The notes: generated from the sequence alone by a model not told the origin. A stretch of 64,000 bases of DNA from JBJHDF01 sp050486405 (GCA_050486405.1 JBJHDF010000021.1:1-64000), one strand, 5' to 3'; positions 19,042-31,148 are shown, counted from the stretch's first letter. Translations and numbers: made by a program.

Positions 19042-20744
19042 GCACCGCCCAGATAAAGCACCGCATACCGGCCCTGCACTGGCTGCGCCACTACGACCGC
19101 CGCCTGCTGCGCGGCGACCTGGCCGCTGGGGTCACCGTGGCCATGATGTTGATTCCCCAGGCCATGTCCTACGCCATGCTGGCGGGCCTGCCACCGCAAA
19201 TGGGGCTCTATGCCTCGGTGCTGCCGCTGCTGGTATACGCTCTGCTGGGCAGCTCCCGCCACCTGGCGGTAGGACCGGTGGCCATGGCGGCCCTGCTGCT
19301 GGCCAGCGGTGTCGGCGCGCTGACCGAGCCGGGTTCGGCGGACTATATCGCCCTGGCCATAGTCCTGACCCTGATGGTGGGCCTGATCCAGTTCGCCATG
19401 GGGCTGCTGCGTCTGGGGTTTCTCACCAACTTTATGTCGCACCCCATGATCTCCGGCTTCACCAGCGCCGCCGCGCTGATCATCGGCTTCAGCCAGTTGC
19501 GGCATCTGCTGGGGCTGGATCTGCCGCGCAGCGAAAATATTCCCGTCCTGGTATGGCACGCGGTGCAGCAGTGGTCCGCCATCAATCCTGCCACCGTCGC
19601 CATTGGCGTCAGCGGCGCCCTGGTGATACTACTGCTAAGGCGCCTCAACCCGCTGTGGCCCGGCGCCCTGATTGCTTTGGTGGCTGCATCGCTGGCGGTA
19701 TGGCTACTGCAACTGGACAGCCGCATGGCGGTGTCAGTGGTGGGCGCGGTGCCCGCCGGATTACCGGCCTTCGCCTGGCCCGAATTGACCTGGGCACGCT
19801 TCAGTCAACTGCTGCCCATTGCCGGCACCATCGCCCTGATCGGCTTTATCGAAAGCATAGCCGTGGCGAAAAAGATTGCCGCGCAAAAACGCTACGAGGT
19901 GGATCCCAACCAGGAGCTGACTGCGCTGGGCCTGGCCAACATGGCCGGCGCCGTGTGTAAAGCCATGCCGGTCACCGGCGGCTTCAGTCGCTCAGCAGTG
20001 AACACCAGCGCCGGCGCCAACACCGGACTGGCCTCCATTGTCACAGCGCTGCTGATCGGCCTGGCGCTGCTGTTGTTTACCCCCTGGTTTTACCATATCC
20101 CCCACGCCATTCTGGCGTCCATCATCATGGTGGCCGTGGTCGGCCTGATCGATCTGAGGGAAGTGCGGCACCTGTGGGTGGTGAAGAAAGACGATCTGGC
20201 CATGTTGGTGTTCACTTTTGCCGCCACTTTGGTGTTCGGCGTCAAGACCGGCATCTTTCTGGCCATAGGCGCCTCCATGGTGTGGTTCGTGATGAAAACC
20301 ACCCGGCCCAATGTGGCGGTACTGGGGCGGCTGCCCGGCAGTGAGATCTATCGCAATATCCAGCGGCACCCGGAAGCGGAAACCGAACCCGGCATTCTCG
20401 CTATCCGTTTCGATGCCCAGTTCTATTACGGCAACGTCAGCTTTCTCAAGGAAACCGTGCGTCGGGTGGAGCGGGAAATGAGCGCGCCCCTGAAGGCGGT
20501 GGTGCTGGACGCCAGCGCCATCAACCAGATCGACTCCTCGGCGGACACCGCCCTGCACGAGCTGCTGCGCGACTATCGCTCGCGCGGCGTGGACCTGTTT
20601 CTGGCCCGCACCAAAGGACCGGTGCGCGACGTGCTGGAGCGCAGCGGCTTTGTCGACGCCTTGGGCGCCGACCACTTTTTCGACACCACCCACCAGGCGG
20701 TGACAGCGGCAAAATTTGCCGCAAACAGAGGAGAGACATCATGA
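19032..20744 (+). CDS. SulP-family anion permease with STAS domain
   Basis: 570 residues from ATG 19032; longer upstream frames lack membrane character. An N-terminal transporter domain with about 10-14 helices begins at LRGDLAAGVTVAMMLIPQAMSYAMLAGLPP, the SulP signature, and is followed by a cytosolic STAS domain (about residues 450-560: ILAIRFDAQFYYGN, VVLDASAINQIDSSA). SulP proteins move sulfate, bicarbonate or other anions; in bigR/pmp-type operons a SulP member probably exports sulfite or sulfate made by persulfide oxidation. First structural gene of a four-gene operon; its stop overlaps the next ATG (20741). Confidence 0.88.
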   Translation: MRLSTAQIKHRIPALHWLRHYDRRLLRGDLAAGVTVAMMLIPQAMSYAMLAGLPPQMGLYASVLPLLVYALLGSSRHLAVGPVAMAALLLASGVGALTEPGSADYIALAIVLTLMVGLIQFAMGLLRLGFLTNFMSHPMISGFTSAAALIIGFSQLRHLLGLDLPRSENIPVLVWHAVQQWSAINPATVAIGVSGALVILLLRRLNPLWPGALIALVAASLAVWLLQLDSRMAVSVVGAVPAGLPAFAWPELTWARFSQLLPIAGTIALIGFIESIAVAKKIAAQKRYEVDPNQELTALGLANMAGAVCKAMPVTGGFSRSAVNTSAGANTGLASIVTALLIGLALLLFTPWFYHIPHAILASIIMVAVVGLIDLREVRHLWVVKKDDLAMLVFTFAATLVFGVKTGIFLAIGASMVWFVMKTTRPNVAVLGRLPGSEIYRNIQRHPEAETEPGILAIRFDAQFYYGNVSFLKETVRRVEREMSAPLKAVVLDASAINQIDSSADTALHELLRDYRSRGVDLFLARTKGPVRDVLERSGFVDALGADHFFDTTHQAVTAAKFAANRGETS

Positions 20745-21625
20745 ATCTGCAAATCAAACCCTTTTACGACGACAACACCAACACCCTCACCTACGTCGTC
20801 TACGACGCCGACAGTCGCGACGCCGTGGTGATCGACCCGGTACTGGACTACGACCCCATCGGCAGCAAAATCTACGACCAGTCCTTCCAGCAGGTGGTGG
20901 ACTTTGTCGCCGCGCAAAAACTGAAGCTGCACTATGTGCTGGAAACCCACGCCCACGCCGACCACCTGAGCTCCAGCCAGTTGTTCCGCGACGAGTACCC
21001 CGGTTTACAGGTGGCCATCAGCGAGCGCATCACCCAGGTGCAGAAGGTGTTCAAAGGCATCTACAACCTGCCGGACACTTTTGTCACCGGCGGCGAACAG
21101 TTCGACAAACTGGTGCAGGATTTCGAAACCTTTGCTGCCGGCACCCTGAGCATCAAGTCCCTGCCCACACCCGGACACACGCCGGCCTGTTCGTCCTACC
21201 TGATCGGCGACGCCGTGTTCACCGGCGACGCACTGTTTATGCACGACCACGGTACCGGCCGCTGCGACTTTCCCGCCGGTGACGCCCGGACGCTGTATCA
21301 GGGGGTGACACAGAACCTGTACACCCTGCCGGACGAGACCCGGGTGTTCGTCGGCCACGACTATCAGCCCAACGGCCGGGAGGTCGCCTGGGAAAGCACC
21401 ATTGGCACGCAGAAAGCGAAAAATCCGCAACTGAATGCGCAGACCACCGAAGAGGGTTTCATCAAATTCCGTGAGGAACTGGACGCGACACTGGCCGCGC
21501 CCGTACTGATTTACCAGAGCATTCTGGTCAATATTGAAGCGGGCCGACTGCCGGCCCAGGAGAGCAACGGAAAACGGTACCTGAAGATACCGCTGAACAT
21601 TAGCACCGACAAAGCCATCTCATAA
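20741..21625 (+). CDS. Metallo-beta-lactamase-fold persulfide dioxygenase-like protein (Blh/ETHE1 type)
   Basis: 294 residues. Metal-binding motif THAHADHLSS (HxHxDH), TPGHTPACSSYLIGDAVFTGDALF and FVGHDYQP are those of the ETHE1/Blh group, iron enzymes that oxidise glutathione persulfide to sulfite. C-terminal YQSILVNIEAGRLPAQE is typical of the Blh subgroup found with YeeE-type transporters and SulP in bigR and Serratia pmp loci. Overlaps sulP by 4 bp. Together the operon suggests detoxification or use of sulfide/sulfane sulfur. Assay data are needed to exclude a lactonase-like role; no rhodanese domain is fused. Confidence 0.82.
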   Translation: MNLQIKPFYDDNTNTLTYVVYDADSRDAVVIDPVLDYDPIGSKIYDQSFQQVVDFVAAQKLKLHYVLETHAHADHLSSSQLFRDEYPGLQVAISERITQVQKVFKGIYNLPDTFVTGGEQFDKLVQDFETFAAGTLSIKSLPTPGHTPACSSYLIGDAVFTGDALFMHDHGTGRCDFPAGDARTLYQGVTQNLYTLPDETRVFVGHDYQPNGREVAWESTIGTQKAKNPQLNAQTTEEGFIKFREELDATLAAPVLIYQSILVNIEAGRLPAQESNGKRYLKIPLNISTDKAIS

Positions 21626-21683
21626 ACTACTGCTTTCGCAACGTTTATAAATTGGCTTCTTGAGCACTTTCCAACTCAAGCTT

Positions 21684-21897
21684 CGAAGTTCGACGCTTCC
21701 AGAGTGGCTCAAGCCGGGGCCGGGTATACCTTTCCGGGACCGTACTCAGCAGGGCGACTGCATGGATGCAGGAGGTAGAGCAACGCAGGAGCAGTTGCCG
21801 CAATGCTGTGTACGAGCCTACATGGACGTATTTACGGCGTGTCCCGGAAAGGTGTACCCGGGTGCGGCTCCCAACATCGAAGCCCCAAACTAGAGTT
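21684..21897. repeat. Dispersed palindromic repeat, copy A
   Basis: Long imperfect inverted repeat lying between the persulfide-dioxygenase-like gene and the first YeeE-like gene. The core arms are at 21722-21740 and 21841-21859 (TACCTTTCCGGGAC against GTCCCGGAAAGGT), with further imperfect pairing outward. It is homologous over most of its length to copy B at 59183-59336 but carries 48 extra bases (about 21754-21801). The central block CGAGCCTACA..GGACGTATTTACGG is shared. No transposase is present; it resembles a REP/MITE-type intergenic element. Confidence 0.8.
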
Positions 21898-21921
21898 TCA
21901 AAACGTGAGAGGAAAACTATT

Positions 21922-22356
21922 GTGGAAATCGTCAATTTTACTCCCGTCTCCGCCTTTATCGGCGGCGCCCTGATCGGACTGTCCGCCGCGCTGCTGTTGT
22001 TGATGCACGGCCGCATCGCCGGCATTTCCGGCATTGTCGGCGGCAGTGTACTGCCCAAACGCGGCGATCTGGACTGGCGACTGGTGTTTATCGCCGGGCT
22101 GATTCTCGGCGGCGTCATCTACCAGGTCAGCGGCCTGGGGCCCGGCGTGGCGCACATCCAAGCCGTGGTCGGCACGCCGGCGCTGATCGCCGCCGGACTG
22201 CTGGTGGGCATAGGCACCACCATCGGCAGTGGCTGCACCAGCGGCCACGGCATCTGCGGTCTGGCCCGGGGCAGCAGCCGTTCACTGGTAGCGACCCTGA
22301 GCTTTATGGCCTCGGCGCTGGTCACCGTCTTTATCGTTCGCCACATCATCGGCTGA
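21922..22356 (+). CDS. YeeE/YedE-family sulfur transporter subunit (PmpA-like)
   Basis: 144 residues, start GTG 21922 with GAGAGGAAAAC just upstream; earlier in-frame starts lie inside the repeat and are rejected. Four or five membrane helices with GALIGLSAALLLLMHGRIAGISGI and the signature GSGCTSGHGICGLARGS, which carries the conserved Cys that passes sulfur in thiosulfate/sulfane-sulfur importers of the YeeE family. It is half-size; the second half is encoded by the next gene, as in split PmpA/PmpB pairs. Separated from its upstream operon partner by the palindromic repeat. Confidence 0.87.
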   Translation: MEIVNFTPVSAFIGGALIGLSAALLLLMHGRIAGISGIVGGSVLPKRGDLDWRLVFIAGLILGGVIYQVSGLGPGVAHIQAVVGTPALIAAGLLVGIGTTIGSGCTSGHGICGLARGSSRSLVATLSFMASALVTVFIVRHIIG

Positions 22357-22366
22357 GGAGCAACCC

Positions 22367-22795
22367 ATGAACAACACAACACGTCTTCTGGTCGCCCTGT
22401 TCGCCGGCGTACTCTTCGGCTTCGGTCTGTCGGTGGCGCAGATGATCGACCCGGCCAAGGTGGTGAATTTTCTCGACCTCACCGGCACCTGGGATCCGTC
22501 CCTGGCCTTTGTGATGGGCGGCGGACTGCTGGTCAACGCCATTGCCACCCCGTTTATTCTCAAACGCGGCAAGCCGGTGTTCAGCGAACTTTTCTCGCTG
22601 CCCACCGACACCCGCATCGACAGGCGACTGGTGCTGGGCGGCCTCATTTTTGGCATCGGTTGGGGGCTGGCCGGCTACTGTCCGGGGCCCATGCTGACCT
22701 CACTGAGTTTTGCCAACAGCGACATTCTCACCATTGTCGCGGCCTATCTGGTGGGCACGCTGGCAACAAAATGGGCATTGGCACGCATGGCGTAG
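22367..22795 (+). CDS. YeeE/YedE-family sulfur transporter subunit (PmpB-like)
   Basis: 142 residues, four or five membrane helices. Contains FAGVLFGFGLSVAQMIDPAKVVNFLDLTG and GIGWGLAGYCPGPMLTSL, the second conserved Cys motif of the split YeeE family. Starts 11 bp after the first subunit; the two probably form one transporter for a reduced sulfur species in the inner membrane. Last gene of the sulfur operon; 119 bp separate it from ppsA. Confidence 0.87.
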   Translation: MNNTTRLLVALFAGVLFGFGLSVAQMIDPAKVVNFLDLTGTWDPSLAFVMGGGLLVNAIATPFILKRGKPVFSELFSLPTDTRIDRRLVLGGLIFGIGWGLAGYCPGPMLTSLSFANSDILTIVAAYLVGTLATKWALARMA

Positions 22796-22914
22796 AGAAA
22801 TTTACCGGCATTCAACTGATCTGGAACAAGGTTTCCGGGTGTATTGCCGCCTACACTGTGCTCCAGAGGAAATTTTCGCACGCGATCAATGGTTGAGCAC
22901 CTACGGAGAACACC

Positions 22915-25323
<2,409 letters not shown>

Positions 25324-25417
25324 CCTCCGGCCCCCGGGGCACCCCGGGGGTCTGGATTTTCCGCCAAAATGCCCTAGTCTTATACTTTAAAGCCCAAAAC
25401 AAGAAGACAGGGGATTC

Positions 25418-27589
25418 ATGGCAAAAAACCCGGCCTCTTCGGACAAGGCGCGGCGGGCGCGTATCGCCCAGCTGCGGCGGGCGCTTGCCCGGCTGGGCGA
25501 TACAGCCGACCCCGAGCAACTGGAAGCCCTGGAGCGCGCCCTGGGCTTGCCCGACCAGCCGGACGCCAACGAGGCGCTCCAGCGGCTCTGCCACCTCGCA
25601 CAGAACGAGGAGCGGCTGCGCCACGCCCTGGAGGCCTCACGGGACGGGCTGTGGGACTGGCATCTGCCCAGCGGCCGCATCTATTTCAGCCCCATCTACC
25701 TGAGCACCCTGGGCTATCAGCACGACGATATCCCCGGCAGCCTGGATACTTTCAGAGACCTGTTCCTGCTACCGGAAGATGCCCCCAAGGTCCTGGACCA
25801 GTTCCAAACAGCCCTGGAAAGTGGTCGCCCTCACATCAATCTTGAGTTCCGCCTTCGCCACAAGGATGGCCGCGTTCTTTGGATCTACTGTCGCTCCAAG
25901 TTTGTCGACCCGGATGCCGAGGGCCGCCCCCAGCGCTGCGTGGGCACCAATGCCAACATCACCGACTTTATCCACTCCCAGGAACAGTTGTTGGAAGCCA
26001 AGGCTCAGGCCGAGCGGGCCAACAGCGTCAAGGGCGAGTTTCTGGCGCGCATGAGCCACGAGATCCGCACCCCCATGAACGCCATTGTCGGGCTGGGCCA
26101 TCTGCTGCGTGACACCTCCCTGAATGCACGCCAGCGCAGCTACTTGAACGGCATTGGCTCCGCCGCCGAATCCCTGCTCAGCCAGCTGAACGAACTGCTG
26201 GACTTCGCCAAGATCGAAACTGGTAGCATCCTTCTGGAAAACCACCACTTTGATCTGGACAAGGTGTTAGCGCGCCTGGCCCGACGCTTTGAAACCCGGG
26301 CGGAAAAAGTACACGCGGACATCGTCTACGATATCCGCCCCGACGTGCCCCGCTTTCTGCGCGGCGACGCATCGCGCCTGGAGCAAGTGATCGGCAATCT
26401 GCTGGACAACGCATTGACTTATTCGGACAGCCAGCAAATTTTAGTCAAGGTGAAATGCAAACGCCAAACCAGCCGTCATATCACTCTGCAGTTTGCCATT
26501 ATCGATTTCGGTGTCGGCATGGCCGAAGACAAAATTCTGCAGTTGCAATACAAGCTGGCGCACCCGTACAGTCAATCCATACAGACCGATGCGGGATTCG
26601 GTTTAAGCATCTGCCTGCACCTGGTTTCGCTGATGCAGGGACAAATACAAATTGAGAGCTCACCGCAACAAGGTTGCAGCATTGTCTTCACCGCCCGCTT
26701 TGAACACAGTCAGATAGGCCCACAAAGCCTGCGAACAGAGCCGGGCCGCTTTCGTCAATTGCGCACGCTGATTGTGGACGACAACCCCCTGGCGCTCGAA
26801 ATTCTGCAAAATACCGCCCACAGCCTGCAATTACGCAGTGAAGCAGTGGCGAGTGCCACTGAAGCACTGGTACAACTTCGCAGTGCCGCCGCTGACAAGG
26901 ACCCCTATCGACTTTTGCTGATCGACTACAAAATGCCCGATACCAACGGCCTGGAGGCGCTGAGCCAGGTGCATGCCGACGAGCGACTAACCGAAAAACC
27001 AAAAAGCCTACTGATTTCGTCATTTCGCCAGGACGAAATTTTCGCCGACAAAAGCCTTCTCGCTCTGGTCGACGGTTTTTTGCACAAGCCCGTCAGTGGC
27101 TCACAGCTATTCGACAGCATCAGCCAGCTATTTCAGAATGGCGACAATGCAGACTCTGCTGGCGAAAACTTCACTGCGGATATGGACGCGCTGCTGGCCG
27201 GCATGCACGTATTGCTGGCGGAAGACAACCTTGTCAATCAGCAGGTGGCCAGCGGCATATTGCGCAAGAAGGGAGTCAAAACCACCGTAGTGGATGACGG
27301 TCGCAAGGCGCTGGCAGCGCTGAAAGATAACCCCGATAGTTTCGATGTTATTCTCATGGATCTGGAAATGCCTCACCTGGATGGATTTGAAACCACACGA
27401 CTTATCCGCGCCGGACAAATTCGGCCGGATATTCCCATCATCGCACTAACCGCCCAGGCCATGCGCGACGATCGTCAGCGATGTCTGGACATGGGCATGA
27501 ACAACTACATCACAAAACCGATCAAACCGTGGCTGCTGTACCGACTTCTGTTCGACATCGCCAGCGGCCGGCGAACCACTTCGACCTGA
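25418..27589 (+). CDS. PAS hybrid sensor histidine kinase with two receiver domains
   Basis: 723 residues, no membrane segment, so cytosolic. Order: N-terminal helical region (1-60), PAS/PAC domain (about 65-185; GLWDWHLPSGRIYFSP), HisKA with H214 in FLARMSHEIRTPMNAIVG, HATPase (about 320-430; NLLDNALTYSD; the G box is atypical, FGVGMAEDKI and GFGLSI), receiver 1 (about 450-570; LLLIDYKMPDTNGLEAL) and receiver 2 (about 590-710; DVILMDLEMPHLDGFETTRL, KPIKP). No HPt or output domain, so the signal must pass to a separate protein. Adenylate cyclase follows after 7 bp. Confidence 0.9.
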   Translation: MAKNPASSDKARRARIAQLRRALARLGDTADPEQLEALERALGLPDQPDANEALQRLCHLAQNEERLRHALEASRDGLWDWHLPSGRIYFSPIYLSTLGYQHDDIPGSLDTFRDLFLLPEDAPKVLDQFQTALESGRPHINLEFRLRHKDGRVLWIYCRSKFVDPDAEGRPQRCVGTNANITDFIHSQEQLLEAKAQAERANSVKGEFLARMSHEIRTPMNAIVGLGHLLRDTSLNARQRSYLNGIGSAAESLLSQLNELLDFAKIETGSILLENHHFDLDKVLARLARRFETRAEKVHADIVYDIRPDVPRFLRGDASRLEQVIGNLLDNALTYSDSQQILVKVKCKRQTSRHITLQFAIIDFGVGMAEDKILQLQYKLAHPYSQSIQTDAGFGLSICLHLVSLMQGQIQIESSPQQGCSIVFTARFEHSQIGPQSLRTEPGRFRQLRTLIVDDNPLALEILQNTAHSLQLRSEAVASATEALVQLRSAAADKDPYRLLLIDYKMPDTNGLEALSQVHADERLTEKPKSLLISSFRQDEIFADKSLLALVDGFLHKPVSGSQLFDSISQLFQNGDNADSAGENFTADMDALLAGMHVLLAEDNLVNQQVASGILRKKGVKTTVVDDGRKALAALKDNPDSFDVILMDLEMPHLDGFETTRLIRAGQIRPDIPIIALTAQAMRDDRQRCLDMGMNNYITKPIKPWLLYRLLFDIASGRRTTST

Positions 27590-27596
27590 CGGTCCC

Positions 27597-30452
27597 ATGT
27601 CGGTTGCCGCCATCGATATCCACGACATTGAGAGCGGCCTGGACCGGGTGCTGCTAACCCGGTTGCGCGAGCGCTTCCTGCATATCAACCAACTGCGCCA
27701 CCAGCGCACCCATGCCGAACTGTCCGACCGACAGCAGGCTTTCCTTGAGCTGTTACCGCTATTGTTTCACGTCAATCACCCCATGTTGCCTGGCTACATA
27801 TCGCACAAGGCACCCTGCGGCGTACACGGTTACGAACCGAACAAAGATACCGTAAGGCGCGCCAAGAAACTCGCCAGAAGTTATCGCTACATCAAGGACG
27901 TGCGTGAACGCACCTCTGCCATCGACGCCATTTTTTTAATGGGCAGCGTGGGCACCATCGCGCACAGTGATCAGAGCGACTTCGATATCTGGATCTGCCA
28001 CAGCGATCAACTTTCCGGCCGCGAGCTGGCTGACCTGCAGCTCAAATGCCAACAACTGACCCTCTGGGCACAACAGAATGCCCATATGGAAGTTCACTTT
28101 TTTCCCATGAACGACCGCCAATTTCGCAGCGGAAGTCTAGACACTCTTAGCCACGAGGGCAGCGGATCGGCGCAGAACATGCTGCTGCTGGATGAATTTT
28201 ATCGAACCTCCATCTGGCTGGCGGGGAAGTTGCCCCTGTGGTGGTTCGTACCCGTCAGCCAAGAGCATAACTACGAGGAATACACCAACGTCTTGGTGGG
28301 ACGGCGCTTTATCGATGGCCGCAATCTCATCGACTTTGGACCACTGCCCAATATACCCGCCAACGAATTTCTCGGGGCCGGAGTGTGGCAGCTTTATAAG
28401 GCCATTGGCTCGCCCTACAAGTCCATACTTAAACTGCAGCTGCTGGAAGCTTACGCCAGCAATCCCGACGCACCATCGCTGGCCATAGTATTCAAGCAGC
28501 GCATTTACGATGGGGACACAGACCCCGATGAGCTGGACCCCTATGTAATGGTCTACCGACATATTGAGGTCTATCTGCAAGATCAGCCAAAACGCTTGGA
28601 GCTGGCCAGGCGCTGCTTCTACTTCAAGGTGGGAAAACCACTGACTCGCCTTGGCCGAGGTCGCAGAAAATCATGGCAGAGAAAGTTACTAGAAGCACTC
28701 GTTGCCCAGTGGCGCTGGCCCAAGCACCACCTGCACCTGCTGGACTGTCGCAACCAGTGGCGAGCGCCACAGGTAATTGCCGAACGGGCGGTATTGGTCC
28801 GTGAGCTCAGCGCCTGCTACCGGCTGCTGAACAGTATACACAAAGCCCAGCCCTCGCCACCCCGTATTCGCGATGAAGAAATGATGCTGCTAGGACGCAA
28901 GCTGCACGCTGCCTTTGAGCGCAAGGCCGGCAAGATTGATGCCATCAACCCCGGCATATCGAAAGGGCTTTCCGAAGCAGAACTTTGTTTCAGCCAGTCA
29001 GAAGTCGCAGAGCGCGGTCAATGGTCTGTGTATCTGTGCGGCAAAAAGGATTTACTGAAAGAACAACCCCCGACGCCGGTTCGACATGGTCGGGGACTGG
29101 TAGAGCTTATACTCTGGACGCAAATCAATGGTCTGTTGGACGACGCCACGCGGGTTGACCTGTACGGCGGCGAATACCAACTGACGGGGGCGCAGTTGCA
29201 ATGGGCCCTGCGCAGCCTGAGGAACTGGCTACCCAATCCACTCGACGAACAAGACGAGCACAATCGCTTCATCTCGCAAGCCACCCCGGAAAAGGTTCTG
29301 CTTATACTCAACTTGGGACACGAACCACAGCGAGAACTGCAAGAACGCGGACTGCAAATGCTCAGCGAGAAAGATGATGCTCTCGGGTACAGCGGCCTGA
29401 AGGAAAATTTGATTCTCAGCGCTGACGTTGCCATGGCCAACAGTTGGGGCGAAATCATATGCCGGCATTTTGATGCCGACGCCTTGGTAAACGCCTTGTT
29501 GTACTGTCTACGCCTGCTGCCCACACAACGCACGCAAGCGCTGCCGGAAATGACCATTCACTGCTTCAACGCAGGTAAGGGGCACCTGATTACCCGACGC
29601 ATGCAACAACTATGGGATGACCTGACGGACTTTTACTGCAACCGGCCAGAAACCGGACGCTATTTGATCGAAACAGCGGAAGAATGGTTGTTGGTGCAGT
29701 TTGTCCAGCAACAACCCATACTCTTCCGCTTTCGAGAAATACCCAGTCTGATGGAAAAGCTGAGCGAACCCCAAACCGCGTACAGCCCCTTGCTACTGGA
29801 TGCCAGAGCTTTGCCCAATCATCCGTTGAAACTTATCAGTGAGGCCGCCGCCAAACCCGGAGTTTACCTTTTCTTTCAGGCCCAAGGCGACTGTGCCGAC
29901 ATATATCTTATCGACCAAAAAGGATCACTGTTTTTCAGGCAACAGCCCTATAGGGATACACCTTCGTTACTCAGACCACTGCATCGTTTTCTGCGCGCCG
30001 TGCTCGCCCGGCAGAATGTCGGCGAACAATTGGCACCCAACAAACTGGCGCCACCTGTTGCCATGTATGAAATCTGCAGTACGCGGTCAGGCACCGCCAA
30101 AGGGTTCAACGGTCGGCTTTATCTTGAGAAAAGGTCAGTAACCGGTGATCTCAGTCAGGTTAACTTCGTCAATGTCCAGGCAATAGCCGAGCCAGACCAC
30201 CAAGGCGGCATCAGCTATAGTTTCTATTGTGACGACGAGGAGTTTTCAGCGTTGCAATACGGTGCCGCAGTCTACAACGCGGTTGCCCGTCATATACGTG
30301 ATCTGCGTACCGGAGCGGAAGAGTATCCCTGCTACATAACCGACCTGGATCTCTCCCAGTGCAGGGAAATACTCGCCCCGGTTGGCGAGCTGCAATTGAT
30401 TCACTATTTGACGGTAAAGACCGAACTGGAAAACAGGTTTGCTGAGTGCTGA
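27597..30452 (+). CDS. cyaA: Class I adenylate cyclase
   Basis: 951 residues, close to the Pseudomonas enzyme in length. The catalytic nucleotidyltransferase part is N-terminal: FLMGSVGTIAHSDQSDFDIWIC (about residues 116-137) holds the GS and DxD elements; HFFPMNDRQFRSG, GSAQNMLLLDEFYRTSIWLAGK and PYKSILKLQLLEAY are conserved. The C-terminal half is the regulatory region. It makes cAMP for CRP/Vfr-type control. Unusual point: it starts 7 bp after the hybrid kinase with no good ribosome site, suggesting one transcript. Confidence 0.93.
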   Translation: MSVAAIDIHDIESGLDRVLLTRLRERFLHINQLRHQRTHAELSDRQQAFLELLPLLFHVNHPMLPGYISHKAPCGVHGYEPNKDTVRRAKKLARSYRYIKDVRERTSAIDAIFLMGSVGTIAHSDQSDFDIWICHSDQLSGRELADLQLKCQQLTLWAQQNAHMEVHFFPMNDRQFRSGSLDTLSHEGSGSAQNMLLLDEFYRTSIWLAGKLPLWWFVPVSQEHNYEEYTNVLVGRRFIDGRNLIDFGPLPNIPANEFLGAGVWQLYKAIGSPYKSILKLQLLEAYASNPDAPSLAIVFKQRIYDGDTDPDELDPYVMVYRHIEVYLQDQPKRLELARRCFYFKVGKPLTRLGRGRRKSWQRKLLEALVAQWRWPKHHLHLLDCRNQWRAPQVIAERAVLVRELSACYRLLNSIHKAQPSPPRIRDEEMMLLGRKLHAAFERKAGKIDAINPGISKGLSEAELCFSQSEVAERGQWSVYLCGKKDLLKEQPPTPVRHGRGLVELILWTQINGLLDDATRVDLYGGEYQLTGAQLQWALRSLRNWLPNPLDEQDEHNRFISQATPEKVLLILNLGHEPQRELQERGLQMLSEKDDALGYSGLKENLILSADVAMANSWGEIICRHFDADALVNALLYCLRLLPTQRTQALPEMTIHCFNAGKGHLITRRMQQLWDDLTDFYCNRPETGRYLIETAEEWLLVQFVQQQPILFRFREIPSLMEKLSEPQTAYSPLLLDARALPNHPLKLISEAAAKPGVYLFFQAQGDCADIYLIDQKGSLFFRQQPYRDTPSLLRPLHRFLRAVLARQNVGEQLAPNKLAPPVAMYEICSTRSGTAKGFNGRLYLEKRSVTGDLSQVNFVNVQAIAEPDHQGGISYSFYCDDEEFSALQYGAAVYNAVARHIRDLRTGAEEYPCYITDLDLSQCREILAPVGELQLIHYLTVKTELENRFAEC

Positions 30453-30461
30453 CACCCGCTT

Positions 30462-31148
30462 TCAGCGCTTTATTTCTCTAACCCCTGTCTGCGTGGCAAG
30501 CAGGAGCACATCCGCCGGCCGCCGGGCGAACAGGCCGTTGCTCACCACACCAGCAATCTGATTCAAGTCCGTTTCCAGGGTCACGGGACGATGAATGTTC
30601 AGGCCGTGCACATCGAGAATCACGTTGCCGTTGTCAGTGACCACACCGGTGCGGTACACCGGTTGGCCGCCCAGGGCGACAATCTGGCGCGCCACGTAGG
30701 AGCGTGCCATGGGAATCACCTCCACAGGCAGAGGGAAGCCACCCAGCGTCTCCACCAGTTTGCTCTCATCGGCGACGCAGACAAATTCAAGCGCGCAGGC
30801 GGCAACGATTTTCTCCCGGGTCAGGGCACCGCCGCCACCCTTGATCAGCTCCAGATGCTCGTTGCTCTCATCGGCGCCATCCACATAGACGAGGGGTGGA
30901 TCGGCACTGTTGAGGTCGAGCACGTCTACACCCTGAGCGCGCAGTCTCTGGGCGGAGGCTTCCGAACTGGCCACGGCGCCGGCAAAAACAGCGCCGGACT
31001 CGGCCAGATAGTCGATAAAGTAGTTGGCAGTGGAACCGGTGCCCACCCCCACCACGCTGTCGGCGGCCAGTTTGGGCAGGATATAGTCGACAGCGGCGCG
31101 CGCCGCCGCCTGCTTTTGTGGCTCCCTGTTCTGTTGATTCCGGGTCAC
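30462..31148 (-). CDS. rpiA: Ribose-5-phosphate isomerase A
   Basis: 228 residues, usual length. Motifs: VVGVGTGSTANYFIDYL, VYVDGADESNEHLELIKGGGGALTREKIVA (catalytic Glu and Lys region), ADESKLVETLG and FPLPVEVIPMA. Interconverts ribose-5-phosphate and ribulose-5-phosphate in the pentose phosphate pathway. Convergent with cyaA and divergent from ilvA, the arrangement seen in Pseudomonas. Confidence 0.97.
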   Translation of the reverse strand: MTRNQQNREPQKQAAARAAVDYILPKLAADSVVGVGTGSTANYFIDYLAESGAVFAGAVASSEASAQRLRAQGVDVLDLNSADPPLVYVDGADESNEHLELIKGGGGALTREKIVAACALEFVCVADESKLVETLGGFPLPVEVIPMARSYVARQIVALGGQPVYRTGVVTDNGNVILDVHGLNIHRPVTLETDLNQIAGVVSNGLFARRPADVLLLATQTGVREIKR

